The translations under genes and the position numbers were made by a program. Of a stretch of DNA of 64,000 nt, positions 51,304 through 62,616 are shown piece by piece. The stretch comes from Mixophyes australis. Its lineage: Eukaryota > Chordata > Amphibia > Anura > Limnodynastidae. Within the stretch, counting starts at the first letter, position 1. The number at the start of each line of letters is the position of its first letter. The DNA is taken from contig JAVHZZ010000006.1 in the NCBI GenBank assembly GCA_036250195.1, positions 183,841,350-183,905,349 of the forward strand, read 5' to 3'. The notes under the pieces were generated by a model. It was not told the origin of the DNA and ran no database searches. It worked only from the letters and a program-made list of their open reading frames with translations.

Positions 51304-53734
51304 GAGGAGAGCAATGCACATGCCAAATGTTAATACTGAGCTGATAACTGTGAATTTCAGGTTAAACCTTTCACAATTTCACACCTTGGCTCCACAGGCA
51401 GATGCAGCCCCTCGCATATCCCTTACTTACCTTTGACAGCTAGCAACCATAGGAGTGTTTATGGTACCCCAAAGCCCTGTTGAACAGCACAGAGGAAGTG
51501 CATAAACGCTTTTAAAAAGCAGGGCTACAAGGGGTTAATTGTGCTCCTGAAAACTTGTGCCCAGGAGTGATTGACAGGAGGAGGATGAAGGCCCTGATTG
51601 GCTGGGGGAGTAACAGGAAGAGGATGTGCAGGAAGGAGGGGAGAGAGAGAGCAGAATGGTAGAAGGAGCAAGGGGGAGAACATGCAGCCGAGCAGAGACA
51701 AGAGTGAGTTGCTGCCAGAACTGTGACATTGTCAGCAAAGCGGACGGAGAACAGCTGGGGACATGCAGTGGGCGCCAAAGACAGTCTCCACTAACTGCAG
51801 TGTACTGCACACACCCCAGTGTCAGAGGGAAGAGTAATGAGAGAATCTATCCAAAACTAACATTGCATTCTTGTACAAGGAAGGATTGTGAGAGCTTTTC
51901 CCCCAGATCATACCTTTACACATGCTGCAGGGAACAATTAAGACGGTTGTTTCAGCTATATCCTGTGTGTGTGCTGATATCTGGACATTATACCCTGTTG
52001 CAGAGCACATGTGCTGATAGAGATTCATTGACTGTTGAGAGAACAGCGCCATCTTGTGGCTGAAATGAGCAACAGCCCTGCTTTCTACTATAATACTTAA
52101 CCCTTGATGGAAACCTCTGCAGGACATTGGAACACTACCAAATTCCTGTGCACAGGTCAGCCCAGGACTGAGTGGAAAATATGGTAACTTTACCAGGTAT
52201 AATATTGGTGCACCAAATGTTTTAGATGATGTTAATGTTATGTGATTTACCTAAGAATTGATTTATTAATATTGAAGGTGTGACATTCAGTGTTAGTGGT
52301 ACCGCTGCAATTCAAGTTAACTCAGCAGTAGATGCTAAAAGTGGGGCGCCTGACCCATAGGGAAGGTACCCCAAACACCTGAATAAGAAGGAACCCTCTA
52401 GTGGACGCGGTAGTGACCGTAAGAGTCTTGATGGGTTATTACTGATGGTTCTTGCATCATCACCAGTCAGATATTGCTAACTTGAAAGTAGTAACTGTGA
52501 TTACCAGTGTGCCTTATTAGACAATGTGTATGTTTTATGTTAAATGTTATTGTGCTCTATGCTGATCAGACGCATCATTTTGTCATACTATTGAGCTGAA
52601 GGGGTCAGTGGCGCGGTGTCTTACCGAAACTATCCTTACCGCATTCTCAATAAAACCAAGTTATTTGACAAATCCTTGTCCCTTTCATTGAAGTATTTAT
52701 CTCCTGACCACCGGATATCCAAACAGAAAAGAACCTGACTCGTGTCTGGAGGACAAGGTAAGGGAGGGATTCCCATCAGTACTCGACCACCACATGTTGA
52801 GTTAATTCTGGCTTCTGTAGCACAGAACACATGGACCACATACTATTGACACAGGGAAGCCTGGGTAGTTTCTTGCACAGTCTATGGGTTATGGTCCCTG
52901 AGAGCAGCACAAGTAAAGGCTGTTGAGCTATTTCTATTTGACATGAGAAAGCAAGAGTACGCAGCTGGAAGAGACTCACCTCCACCCAAGATAGCAGGCG
53001 TCTGATTATGCCAGCGTGGTGGAGATGATTACTCATAGACTTGCTGGTCAGAGTTTGAGGTTACATTATTTAAAGCAACTTTTGCATTGGGGAAAAGTTG
53101 GGGAAGCTATGTGTAGCTGATATGAAACTGAGAAAAGTGGATTTAGACTTTGTCATCAGAAGGTCAAAGACCGATCAGTTGGGCAAAATGGGTTAAGTTG
53201 AGAAGGCTGTACGGTTCTTCTATGTCCTGTAGAAAGGGGACCGGACTACTCATATGCCCACAGATGCTAGTCTGCAAGTTTTCATGATTACTTAACCTGG
53301 GTAACAATATATCAGATTGTAAGCATACTGAGAGAGAGCTTAAAAAAGGCAGGGGTATAGGGGACACATGCAACATAAAAAGTAAAAACTATGTGAAGGC
53401 AGTGGCACATTACATCGTAGTGCCGTGAGTGTCATCGCACCATGGACAAGGTTGTTTAGAAAACCTACTGAATGTCATCTCAGTTCAGTTACTGGTCCCA
53501 GTGATCTCAACTGCCATTGCTGTCAACTCTCATTGTCATCTCAGTGCCCCCTTCGTGACGACAGCTCTCAACAAACATCATGCGGGACAGCTGTCCTGGC
53601 TCAGTTTCCAGCAGTGAAAATGATAGTAAAGAGAGCAATGCAGCTGCTCCAAACTGGCTGATAACTACTATCGTACCTATGCAGAGCAAAAGCTAAAGCC
53701 TATTCTAGAAACAGAGGAAGTCCCTTCATGTTCA
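51304..53734. other. Unassigned DNA
   Basis: A GC-richer block at about 51540-51800 and an 'aataaaaccaagttatttg' poly-A-like signal at 52647 could mark an LTR or a noncoding transcript, but I find no ends, splice pattern or domain to support either. Open frames overlap on both strands. Confidence 0.35.
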
Positions 53735-53968
53735 TGTTACAATGCAAGGGGAGCAAATTATTTTTTTATTTTGCACATAAGTTACATATGGGTGTTTTTT
53801 CATGTAGCACACATATACTACATAGTTGATCTAGGACATGCCCTACCCCAAATATAAATCTGCCATCACATTTTAAATTTACCACCTCCTCCAATGCAAC
53901 ATGGTTTTGCAAGGTGAAAAGTTACTCCTTTTTTTTTTGCTTTACTTTGTTTAATGAATCAGGCCCCA
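53735..53968. mobile_element. Partial MITE (GGGCCTGATTCATTAA family)
   Basis: Shares 'catgttacaatgcaagggg', 'tattttgcacataagtta', 'tttttcatgtagcacaca' and the end 'ttaatgaatcaggccc' with 47454-47783. The left terminus and part of the right arm are missing or replaced. Confidence 0.75.
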
Positions 53969-55013
53969 TGTGTTCATCTTTACCTTTTGTTTAATGTCAT
54001 TGTATGTAATTTGTAAACCTCTCAATATACAGAACTGCATAGGATATGAACACTTTATATAAAAAAAAATAATAATAATTTCAGCACAAATTCCTTGTGC
54101 ATAAGAGCAGCCACTAAAGCAACACAGGCAATATGTACAGCCATAGACTAAGTATGGTTACTACTACTACTAAAAAAAAAAGAATAAGGATAAATAATAT
54201 AAGCAATGGGTGTTAGTGTATTGCTTGGGGATATTACATGTTTATTGTTGAATTTTCTAGTATGCATGGATATGCGGGGATTTATAAATAAATTGGGCAG
54301 GAATAAGAGCATCCGAGCTGCCATTGGGACATAGCATGTAAATTGACACCATATAGGTGGTGCGCAGAGTATTTTACTGAGGGCATGCAATGGAACCAGG
54401 TGATCCCAAAAGTGGCAAGAGTCTGGGACTGGGTAGCGATAATAATATATGTGGGAAGAAATGATGAAGGGCAAATTTATTTTTTGCTGGGGACGCCTGA
54501 CATGCAATCACCGGCCCTGTACAGAGAGCCAAGACGCGTCTCTCTGCACTTGTGGTTACATTATAGCCGGCAATGATGTGGAACAAGAAGATCCTCCCCT
54601 GTAGGAGGAGCTGCCGTCCTACCGCCCAGAAGAGCTGAAAGAAGGACTCAGGAGCCATTGCTGCAGACCAGGTTAGTACAGCAGCAGCTGCACTCAGCCT
54701 CTCACTGTAATAGAAAGGGGAGAGGAGAGAGGGGGGAGGGGGGAGAGCCGCTTCCAGTCAATAAAGGTTGATACTTCATTGATTTAATTCAGTTTATATT
54801 ACCCGTTTATTGTTTGCAAGAATGGATGATTCTTGCATTTTAAATTGTATATGGAAACATATAAAAGAGTTGAATTTAATTAATGGCCTATTTACATTGG
54901 GAACGCACAGTTATAGTCTGTATCAATAAGTAAAGTATATAATTATGAAGTATGCATATTGATACTATACAGTAAAGGAAAGTGTATGCCAAATATCTTA
55001 GAATGTGTTAAAA
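53969..55013. other. Unassigned intergenic DNA
   Basis: Low-complexity 'aaaaaataataat' and a G-rich 'gggagaggagagagggggg' patch near 54720-54745. No gene is recognised. Confidence 0.5.
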
Positions 55014-55015
55014 CT

Positions 55016-55715
55016 AGAAATGCTCAGGCTCGGTTCCCCGAGAACCGAACACACCCGAACTTAGCAGATCCGAGTAACGACCCAAGCCAGCTCGGTACTT
55101 TCGCGCTCCCTCGGAATTGAAAACGAGGCAAAACGTCATTGTTACGTCGTCGGACCTCCATGGCAATCCAGCGCCCTTTCACAGAGGGACACAGAAGGAG
55201 TAGCACAGTTCTTGGCAGTCTCTAGTGCAGTTGGGCAGCATCATAGGTAGAAAAGAAAGAGGAGGGTTAGCAGTGTTCTTCAAAGTCTCCAGTGACATTC
55301 AGAAGAGCTCTATTGCTCCATTGCTAATTGTCATTGCTGAAATAGTAATAATCGGTCTGACAGCCGTGGTTTTGTAAATTTGCAGTCACATTGTATTGTG
55401 TCATATAGGTAAAACACAAAGAGGAGAGGTCCATGGCTCCATTGCTAATTGTCATTGCTGAAATAGAAATAATAGGGCTGGCAGGCTTGGTCTTCTAAAT
55501 CTGCAGTTTTTGTTTGAAAGTGTATAAAAATAATATTGTGACCTGTGAGGTGGTCAAAATTGACTGCAAATGATTTGAAATTAGTGTTATTGAAGTTTAT
55601 AAAAATGTAAGGGGGGGGGAAAACAAAAATATGTGATTTTAGAAAAAAAATAGGGATCCAAAACCAGAGCCAAAACACGCAAGGGCGGTTTTGCAAAACC
55701 AAAACACAAAGTGGG
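55016..55715 (+). mobile_element. hAT element lacking its right terminus
   Basis: Starts TAGAAATGCTCAGGCTCGG with the fold-back 'cggttccccgagaaccg', then 'cacccgaacttagcagatcc' and 'aacgtcattgttacgtcgtc', as at 7138. The 3' part has 'aggtggtcaaaattgactgc', 'gatccaaaaccagagcc' and 'gcggttttgcaaaaccaaaa', as at 9000-9100. The terminus should follow but is replaced by the minisatellite at 55716. No coding sequence is seen. Confidence 0.75.
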
Positions 55716-55882
55716 GGCACTTATGTATGGCATAATATTAATTTTTGGCACTTGTAAGTGGCATAATGTGAATAAGAGGCATTTATGTGAGGCATAATAT
55801 GAATTGGGGGCACTTTTGTGTGGCATAGAATGAATTGGGTGGCATTACTGTTGCGTAATATGAACTGGGGACATTACTGTGG
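55716..55882. repeat. Minisatellite of about 30 bp
   Basis: About six units with 'ggcataatatgaattggggg' and 'cacttatgtgt'. It separates the truncated hAT from a long TA microsatellite. Confidence 0.9.
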
Positions 55883-56118
<236 letters not shown>

Positions 56119-56437
56119 TAGGGATGTGCACCGGCGACTTTTGAGGTCTCGTGTTTTGTGTTTTGGATCCGGATTTTCATTATTTTTGGGGTTCGGATTT
56201 GTCTCGCAAAACACTTGACGAAAGGTCTCGGTTCGGATTTAAGGTTTTGGATTCGGATTTTTTTTGAAAAAAACATAAAAAGTTTAAAAATCAAGTTTTT
56301 GGGCTTATTTTCACTCCTACGCTATTATTAACCTCAATAACATTCAATAACAAGCATTTCCACTAATTTACAGTGTATTCTGAACACCTCAAAATATAGT
56401 TATTAGTCCAAAACGTTGCAACGAGGTATCTTTCTGG

Positions 56438-58560
56438 ACTGCGTAGAAGAGTGGGTCACCACAATATATATAATAAGAAAACCATCAACTTGTATGATTC
56501 GCAGCAATAAATGTACCTGGACTGCGTAGAGGAGTGGGTCACCACAATATATATAATAAGAAAACCATCAACTTGTATGATGCGCACCAATAAATGTACC
56601 TGGACTGCGTAGAGGAGTGGGTCACCACAATATATATTAAAAACCCTGAACTTGTATGATTCGCACCAATAAATGTACTTGGACTGCGTAGAGGAGTGGG
56701 TCACCACAATATATATTAAAAACCCTGAACTTGTATGATTCGCACCAATAATGTACCTGGACTGCGTAGAGGAGTGGGTCACCACAATATATATTAAAAA
56801 CCCTGAACTTGTATGATTCGCAGCAATAAATGTATCTGGACTGCGTAGAGGAGTGGGTCACCACAATATATATAATAAGAAAACCATCAACTTGTATGAT
56901 TCGCACCAATAATGTACCTGGACTGCGTAGAGGAGTGGGTCACCACAATATAAATTAAAAACCCTGAACTTGTATGATTCGCACCAATAATGTACCTGGA
57001 CTGCGTAGAGGAGTGGGTCACCACAATATATATTAAAAACCCTGAACTTGTATGATTCGCAGCAATAAATGTATCTGGACTGCGTAGAGGAGTGGGTCAC
57101 CACAATATATATAATAAGAAAACCATCAACTTGTATGAATCGCACCGAATAATGTACCTGGACTGCGTAGAAGAGTGGGTCTCCACAATATAAATTAAAA
57201 ACCCTGAACTTGTAGGATTCGCACCAATAATGTACCTGGACTGCGTAGAGGAGTGGGTCACCACAATATAAATTAAAAACCCTGAACTTGTAGGATTCGC
57301 ACCAATAAATGTATCTGGACTGCGTAGAGTAGTGGGCACTGGGCACCACAATAAAAAATATATAGAAAACCTTCAACAGGTCAGAATTACACCCAAAAAT
57401 AGTATCTGGACTGCATAGAGGACTGGCCACTGGCCACCACAATATAATATATAGAAAACCTTCAACAGGTCAGAATTACACCCAAAAATAGTATCTGGAC
57501 TGCATAGAGGACTGGCCACTGGCCACCACAATATAATATATAGAAAACCTTCAACAGGTCAGAATTACACCCAAAAATAGTATCTGGACTGCATAGAGGA
57601 CTGGCCACTGGCCACCACAATAAAATATATATAGAAAACCTTCAACAGGTCAGAATTACACCCAAAAATAGTATCTGGACTGCGTAGAGTAGTGGGCACT
57701 GGGCACCACAATAAAATATATATAGAAAACCTTCAACAGGTCAGAATTACACCCAAAAATAGTATCTGGACTGCGTAGCGTAGTGGGCACTGGGCACCAC
57801 AATAAAAAATATATAGAAAACCTTCAACAGGTCAGAATTACACCCAAAAATAGTATCTGGACTGCATAGAGGACTGGCCACTGGCCACCACAATATAATA
57901 TATAGAAAACCTTCAACAGGTCAGAATTACACCCAAAAATAGTATCTGGACTGCATAGAGGACTGGCCACTGGCCACCACAATATAATATATAGAAAACC
58001 TTCAACAGGTCAGAATTACACCCAAAAATAGTATCTGGACTGCATAGAGGACTGGCCACTGGCCACCACAATATAATATATATAGAAAACCTTCAACAGG
58101 TCAGAATTACACCCAAAAATAGTATCTGGACTGCGTAGAGTAGTGGGCACTGGGCACCACAATAAAATATATATAGAAAACCTTCAACAGGTCAGAATTA
58201 CACCCAAAAATAGTATCTGGACTGCATAGAGTAGTGGGGACTGGGCACCACAATAAAATATATATAGAAAACCTTCAACAGGTCAGAATTACACCCAAAA
58301 ATAGTATCTGGACTGCATAGAGGACTGGTCACTGGGCACCACAATAAAATATATATAGAAAATCTTCAACAGGTCAGAATTACACCCAAAAATAGTATCT
58401 GGACTGCATAGAGGACTGGCCACTGGCCACCACAATATAATATATATAGAAAACCTTCAACAGGTCAGAATTACACCCAAAAATAGTATCTGGACTGCGT
58501 AGAGTAGTGGGCACTGGGCACCACAATAAAATATATAAAAAAACCTTCAACAGGTCTGCA
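56438..58560. repeat. Long minisatellite, units of about 80 and 88 bp
   Basis: About 26 units begin 'tggactgcgtagaggagtgg' or 'tggactgcatagaggactgg' and contain 'caccacaatata' and a 'gaaaaccttcaacaggtcag' or 'aaccctgaacttgtatgatt' segment. The left block (to about 57330) has units of about 80 bp, the right block about 88 bp. The smaller relative at 27465-29247 has only one such unit (near 28915), so the array expanded in this element. Translations across it, such as the 57442-56858 frame, are repeats and not proteins. Confidence 0.95.
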
Positions 58561-58724
58561 TTACACTGCACATACGGCTGCTCCTCCATCCTCTCCATCA
58601 TATACATGTTGGAGTTTCAGCGTGTGACAACCTCTTGTTTTTGATAATGTCAGTGCATTTTGAATATTTTTCAATTTGCCCCACACCACTGAATGTACTT
58701 TATCTATGATACGCATCTATCTAT

Positions 58725-59095
58725 CTTGACTGCGTAGTGTGGTGGCCCCGGTACACAATTTGGTACCGAGGCCACAATATAATTAAAAAACCCTTCACGG
58801 GTCAGAATTCCACCAAAAAAGGGTATGGACTGCGTAGTGTGGTGGCCCCGGTACACAATTTGGTACCGAGGCCACAATATAATTAAAAAACCCTCCACGG
58901 GTCAGAATTCCACCAAAAAAGGGTATGGACTGCGTAGTGTGGTGGCCCTGGTACACAATTTGGTACCGAGGCCACAATATAATTAAAAAATTGGGCATCA
59001 ACTGTCACCGTTGTTTAATATCTGATACACCTAAATATGGACTGCACAGTGGAGTGGCCCCGGTAGTAAATTTGGTGCCGGGGCCACAATACCTC
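58725..59095. repeat. Minisatellite of about 99 bp
   Basis: Three good units and one diverged unit with 'ggactgcgtagtgtggtggc', 'cccggtacacaatttggtac', 'cgaggccacaatataatt' and 'cgggtcagaattccacc'. They continue the neighbouring array's 'ggactgcgtag' start and therefore share its origin. Confidence 0.93.
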
Positions 59096-59608
59096 CTCCA
59101 ACTTCCAAGTGTAGTGTTTATAAAGACAGACAGCGTCGAAGTGTTATTAGTTGACTTTCTTAACCCTAAAATTGTCCCTGTTGCAAATATTCGTGCAATG
59201 GACAGTTACTTTTTTATTGAAAGACTCAAGCTTTCAAGTGTAGTGTTTATAAAATATAAACAACAATACAGTAGTTTTAGAGCACGTCAATACCTCTTGT
59301 TTTAAATTATGACAGGGCATTTTACTTTTGGTTTAATTTCTTGAATTTGTTTAAATTTGGTTTTACTTTTTGAACATGGCAAACGACTGTTGATTGGTCA
59401 TATAATGCAAAAAAAAAAGTTCCAAGATGGAATTGTCCTTGGGCCCTCACACCCACCCTTATGTTGTTGAAATAGGATATGCACACTTTAACAAACCAAT
59501 TATTTCAGCGACAGGGCCTACCAAACAACTTTGGCTGAAATGATTGGTTTGTTTGGGCCCCCACACCAAAAAAGCTATTCATCTCTCCCTGTACAGACTA
59601 AACAGGCT
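59096..59608. other. hAT 3' flank
   Basis: Noncoding region between the minisatellites and the transposase stop codon. Positions 59460-59560 have an inverted repeat ('aaaccaattatttcag' with 'ctgaaatgattggttt') like that at 240-300. A duplicated 'tcaagtgtagtgtttataaa' occurs at about 59105 and 59235. Confidence 0.6.
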
Positions 59609-62248
59609 CTACTGAGGCAAGATGTCGTCCTCATCCTCAACCTCTGATTCCTCTCCCCCTACAGTGTGTACTTCCTCCTCATCACACATTATCAATTCGT
59701 CCCCGCTGGACTCCACAACCACAGGTCCCTCTGTAGTATCTGGAGGGCAGTGCTGTACTTCATTGAGGAATTGATTATTCATTTTTATAAACATCATTTT
59801 TTCAACGTTGTGAGGAAGCAACCTCCTTCGCCGCTCACTGACCAGGTTCCCCGCTGCACTAAAAACTCTTTCCGAGTACACACTGGAGGGGGGACAACTC
59901 AGGTAAAATAGAGCCAGTTTGTACAGGGGCTTCCAAACTGCCTTTTTTTCCTGCCAGTAACAATATGGACTGTCTGACATGTCTACTTGGATGGTGTCAG
60001 CAAAGTAATCATCCACAATTTTTTCTATTGTGACAGCATCCAATGCAGCGAGAGTAGACATGTCTGCAATGGTTGGCAGGTCCTTCAGTCCGGACAAGAT
60101 GTTATCAGCATCCCCGCCAGCGCCTCTTTTGGGAAAACTGAGCTTTTTCCTCGCAGCCATAGATGTGGAAGAAAATGAGGGTGGAGCTGTTGGCATGTCA
60201 CGGTCCTCTTCAGAGGACAATCTCCTGACCAGCAGGTCTTTGCACCGCTGTAGACTTGTGTCCGCCGGAAACAGAGACACAACATACGCTTTAAACCGAG
60301 GATCGAGCACGGTGGCCAGAATGTATTCCTCTGACTTTAAAAGAGTGACCACCCTCTGATCCTGGCAAAGCGTACGAAGGGCTACATCCACAAGAGCTAC
60401 ATGCTTGGTGTCATCGCAATGGCTTACCAGCTCCTCCCTCACTTTCTCCAGCTGCTTCTGCAACAGCCTGATCAGGGGAATGACCTGACTCAAGCTGGCA
60501 GTGTCGGAACTGACTTCTCGTGTGGCAAGTTCAAATGGCTGCAGAACCTTGCACAACACGGAAATCAGTCTCCACTGCGCTTGACTGAGGCGCATCCCCA
60601 CTCCTTTGCCTATGTCGTAGGTGGCTGTGTAGGCCTGAATGGCCTTTTGCTGCTCCTCCATCCTCTGCAGCATATAGAGGGTGGAGTTCCAGCGTGTCAC
60701 AACCTCTTGTTTGAGGTGATGGCAGGGCAGGTTCATGCTTTTTTGATGTGCCTCTAGTCTGCGGTAGGCACTCGCTGAATGCCGAAAGTGTCCAGCAATT
60801 TTGCGCGCCACCGCAAGCATCTCCTGCACACCCCTATCACTCTTGAGGTAATGCTGCACCACCAAATTAATGGTGTGGGCAAAACATGGGACGTGCTGGA
60901 AATTGCCCATATTTAATGCCCGCACAATGTTACTGGCATTGTCTGACACCACAAATCCCCATGAGAGTCTAAGTGGGGTAAGCCACTGGGAGATAATTTC
61001 CCTCAGTTTCTCTAATATGTTGTCAGCGTTGTGCCTCTTATTAAAGCCTGTAATACACAATGTTGCCTGCCTTTGCACGAGCAGCCATTTTGTAGATGCT
61101 GCTACTGATGCAGCTGTTGCTGTTGCTGCGGAAGGGGATGCATCTACCCAGTGGGCTGTCACAGTCATATAGTCCTTCGTTTGCCCAGAACCACTTGTCC
61201 ACATGTCCGTGGTTAAGTGGACAGTGGGTACAACCGCATTTTTTAGAGCACTGAGGACACTTGATCGTACTTCTCTGTACATTTTTGGTATCGCCTGCCT
61301 AGTGAAGTGGAATCTCGACGGGATTTGGTACCGGGGACACAATACCTCCATCAACCCTCTAAATCCCACTCCACTGATGGCGGACACCGGGCGCACGTCT
61401 AACACCAACATTGCAGTTACAGCCGCAGTTATACGCTTTGCAATAGGGTGACTACTATCGTATTTGGTGGTCATGGCAAATGACTGTTGGACGGTCAATT
61501 GTTTTGTGAAAGACTTGGCGGTCTTACGACTTCCCCTCTGGGAAGATGACCGACTAACAGCAGCAACAGCAGCAGTGGGAGTAGAAGGCGTACCGCTGCA
61601 GGATTCCTCGGATGAATCCCGTATTGAAGAGGACTCAGTCTGGCTGCTGACTTGGGCTGCAGGACTGAATCTGATGGAGATAGTGGAGGAAGTTGACGAG
61701 GAGGGTGTTGCTGGTGTGTATCCATCTGGACCACGGGATTTAGGTGTCCCTGTACCGATGATGGTTCTAGCCCCAGTTCCTGAACTAACCACTGAACTAT
61801 GAAGTTTATTCAGGTGACGTATAAGGGAGGATGTCCCTAGGTGGGCAAGATCCTTACCCCTGCTTATTTGAGCTTTACATAAGCTACATATGGCCATACA
61901 TTGGTTGTCCGGATTTGGATAAAAATAACTCCAGACCGAAGAGGTGCATTTTTTGGTCTTCTGACCGGGCATGACGATGGGCTTTTTCATCCCATGGACA
62001 TCAGCTGTTTCCCCCCCTGGTGCCTCATTTTCAATAACCACATCACCATCCTCATCATCAAGTTCCTCCACAGCGCCAGCTACATCATCAATAGGCTCCT
62101 CCCGAGCCACCTCTTCCCGTACAGTGATGGGAAGGTCAGGCTTGACAACCACCAACACCCTTGGACTCGCCTTGAGGATTTGTGATAATTTCTCTTTAGA
62201 AGGCAGAGTTGTTTGCTGTTTTGTTGCTGACAGCATAACTCTCTTCAA
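59609..62248 (-). CDS. hAT transposase (BED finger, Ac-like)
   Basis: An uninterrupted frame of 879 residues whose first ATG in frame is at 62236 (M5). An acidic stretch (53-80) precedes a BED-type zinc finger (about 103-150: C121, C124, H145, H150). A Ser/Thr-rich linker follows. The RNase H-like core has 'TTDMWTS' with D348, 'VVSDNASNIVRAL' with D436, then 'CFAHTINLVVQ' (C455, H458) as in other hAT enzymes. After the helical insertion ('RWNSTLYMLQRM', 'VIPLIRLLQKQLEKV', 'ILATVLDPRFKAY') comes the hATC block 'YKLALFYLSCPPSSVYSERV' with E793 as likely third catalytic residue. The tail is acidic. hAT transposases excise and insert DNA by a cut-and-paste hairpin mechanism. All key residues are present. 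Domestication cannot be excluded, but the terminal repeats around it favour a transposon. Confidence 0.93.
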   Translation of the reverse strand: MKRVMLSATKQQTTLPSKEKLSQILKASPRVLVVVKPDLPITVREEVAREEPIDDVAGAVEELDDEDGDVVIENEAPGGETADVHGMKKPIVMPGQKTKKCTSSVWSYFYPNPDNQCMAICSLCKAQISRGKDLAHLGTSSLIRHLNKLHSSVVSSGTGARTIIGTGTPKSRGPDGYTPATPSSSTSSTISIRFSPAAQVSSQTESSSIRDSSEESCSGTPSTPTAAVAAVSRSSSQRGSRKTAKSFTKQLTVQQSFAMTTKYDSSHPIAKRITAAVTAMLVLDVRPVSAISGVGFRGLMEVLCPRYQIPSRFHFTRQAIPKMYREVRSSVLSALKNAVVPTVHLTTDMWTSGSGQTKDYMTVTAHWVDASPSAATATAASVAASTKWLLVQRQATLCITGFNKRHNADNILEKLREIISQWLTPLRLSWGFVVSDNASNIVRALNMGNFQHVPCFAHTINLVVQHYLKSDRGVQEMLAVARKIAGHFRHSASAYRRLEAHQKSMNLPCHHLKQEVVTRWNSTLYMLQRMEEQQKAIQAYTATYDIGKGVGMRLSQAQWRLISVLCKVLQPFELATREVSSDTASLSQVIPLIRLLQKQLEKVREELVSHCDDTKHVALVDVALRTLCQDQRVVTLLKSEEYILATVLDPRFKAYVVSLFPADTSLQRCKDLLVRRLSSEEDRDMPTAPPSFSSTSMAARKKLSFPKRGAGGDADNILSGLKDLPTIADMSTLAALDAVTIEKIVDDYFADTIQVDMSDSPYCYWQEKKAVWKPLYKLALFYLSCPPSSVYSERVFSAAGNLVSERRRRLLPHNVEKMMFIKMNNQFLNEVQHCPPDTTEGPVVVESSGDELIMCDEEEVHTVGGEESEVEDEDDILPQ

Positions 62249-62616
62249 TTTTTTGGAGGGGGGGGAGGAGGAGGAGGGATAAGATCCATGGGTGAAGCTG
62301 AACCACTAGTCGTGAACACGGGCCAGGGCCTAAGCCGTTCCTTGCCACTCCGTGTCGTAAATGGCATATTGGCAACTTTACGTTTCTCCTCAGATGATTT
62401 TAAGTTTCTCTTTTTGCTACTTTTTCTTAACTTGGGCTTTTTGGATTTTACATGCCCGTTACTACGAGATTGGGCATCGGGCTTGGAAGACGACGTTGAT
62501 GGCATTACATCGTCTATGTCATGACTAGTGGCAGCAGCTTCAGCATTAGGAGGAAGTGGGTCTTGATCTTTCCCTACTTTATCCTCCAAATTTTTGGTCT
62601 CCATTATATGTAGCAC
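62245..62616 (-). CDS. hAT N-terminal basic segment, -1 relative to the transposase frame
   Basis: A 124-codon frame with ATGs at 62616 (not certain as the start) and 62604. It is lysine/arginine-rich ('KSKKPKLRKSSKKRNLKSSE'), a probable nuclear localisation signal, then 'KVANMPFTTRSGKERLRPWP' and a proline run encoded by a C/T tract, ending KN-stop at 62245-62247. The relative at 7710-8414 encodes the same 'KIANM..RSGKER.RP' segment and the downstream acidic region in one continuous frame. The full protein here was therefore probably one chain of about 1,000 residues, and the frame break at the A6 or C-rich tract is either a mutation or a -1 frameshift site. Confidence 0.65.
   Translation of the reverse strand: MLHIMETKNLEDKVGKDQDPLPPNAEAAATSHDIDDVMPSTSSSKPDAQSRSNGHVKSKKPKLRKSSKKRNLKSSEEKRKVANMPFTTRSGKERLRPWPVFTTSGSASPMDLIPPPPPPPPKN
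62248..62254 (-). promoter_or_regulatory. Slippery-type heptamer A_AAA_AAT at the hAT frame junction
   Basis: The upstream frame reads CCA AAA AAT TGA, phasing A_AAA_AAT directly before its stop codon. A -1 slip continues into the transposase frame at TTG AAG. The relative at 7710 needs no shift, so an indel in the A6 or neighbouring C run is the simpler explanation. Confidence 0.3.

Noticed and set aside
51535..52127. Overlapping open frames of 90-145 codons, considered as host exons
   Set aside because: Frames on both strands are equally open, no domain is recognised, and no convincing splice sites or start context were found.
56456..57442. Long minus-strand open frames with repeated 'YCGDPLLYAVQVHYWCESYKF' type units
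   Set aside because: They are translations of the 80-bp minisatellite; unit length and phase changes explain their openness.
59666..61802. Plus-strand open frames opposite the hAT transposase
   Set aside because: They are antisense shadows of the long minus-strand transposase frame and have no domain of their own.
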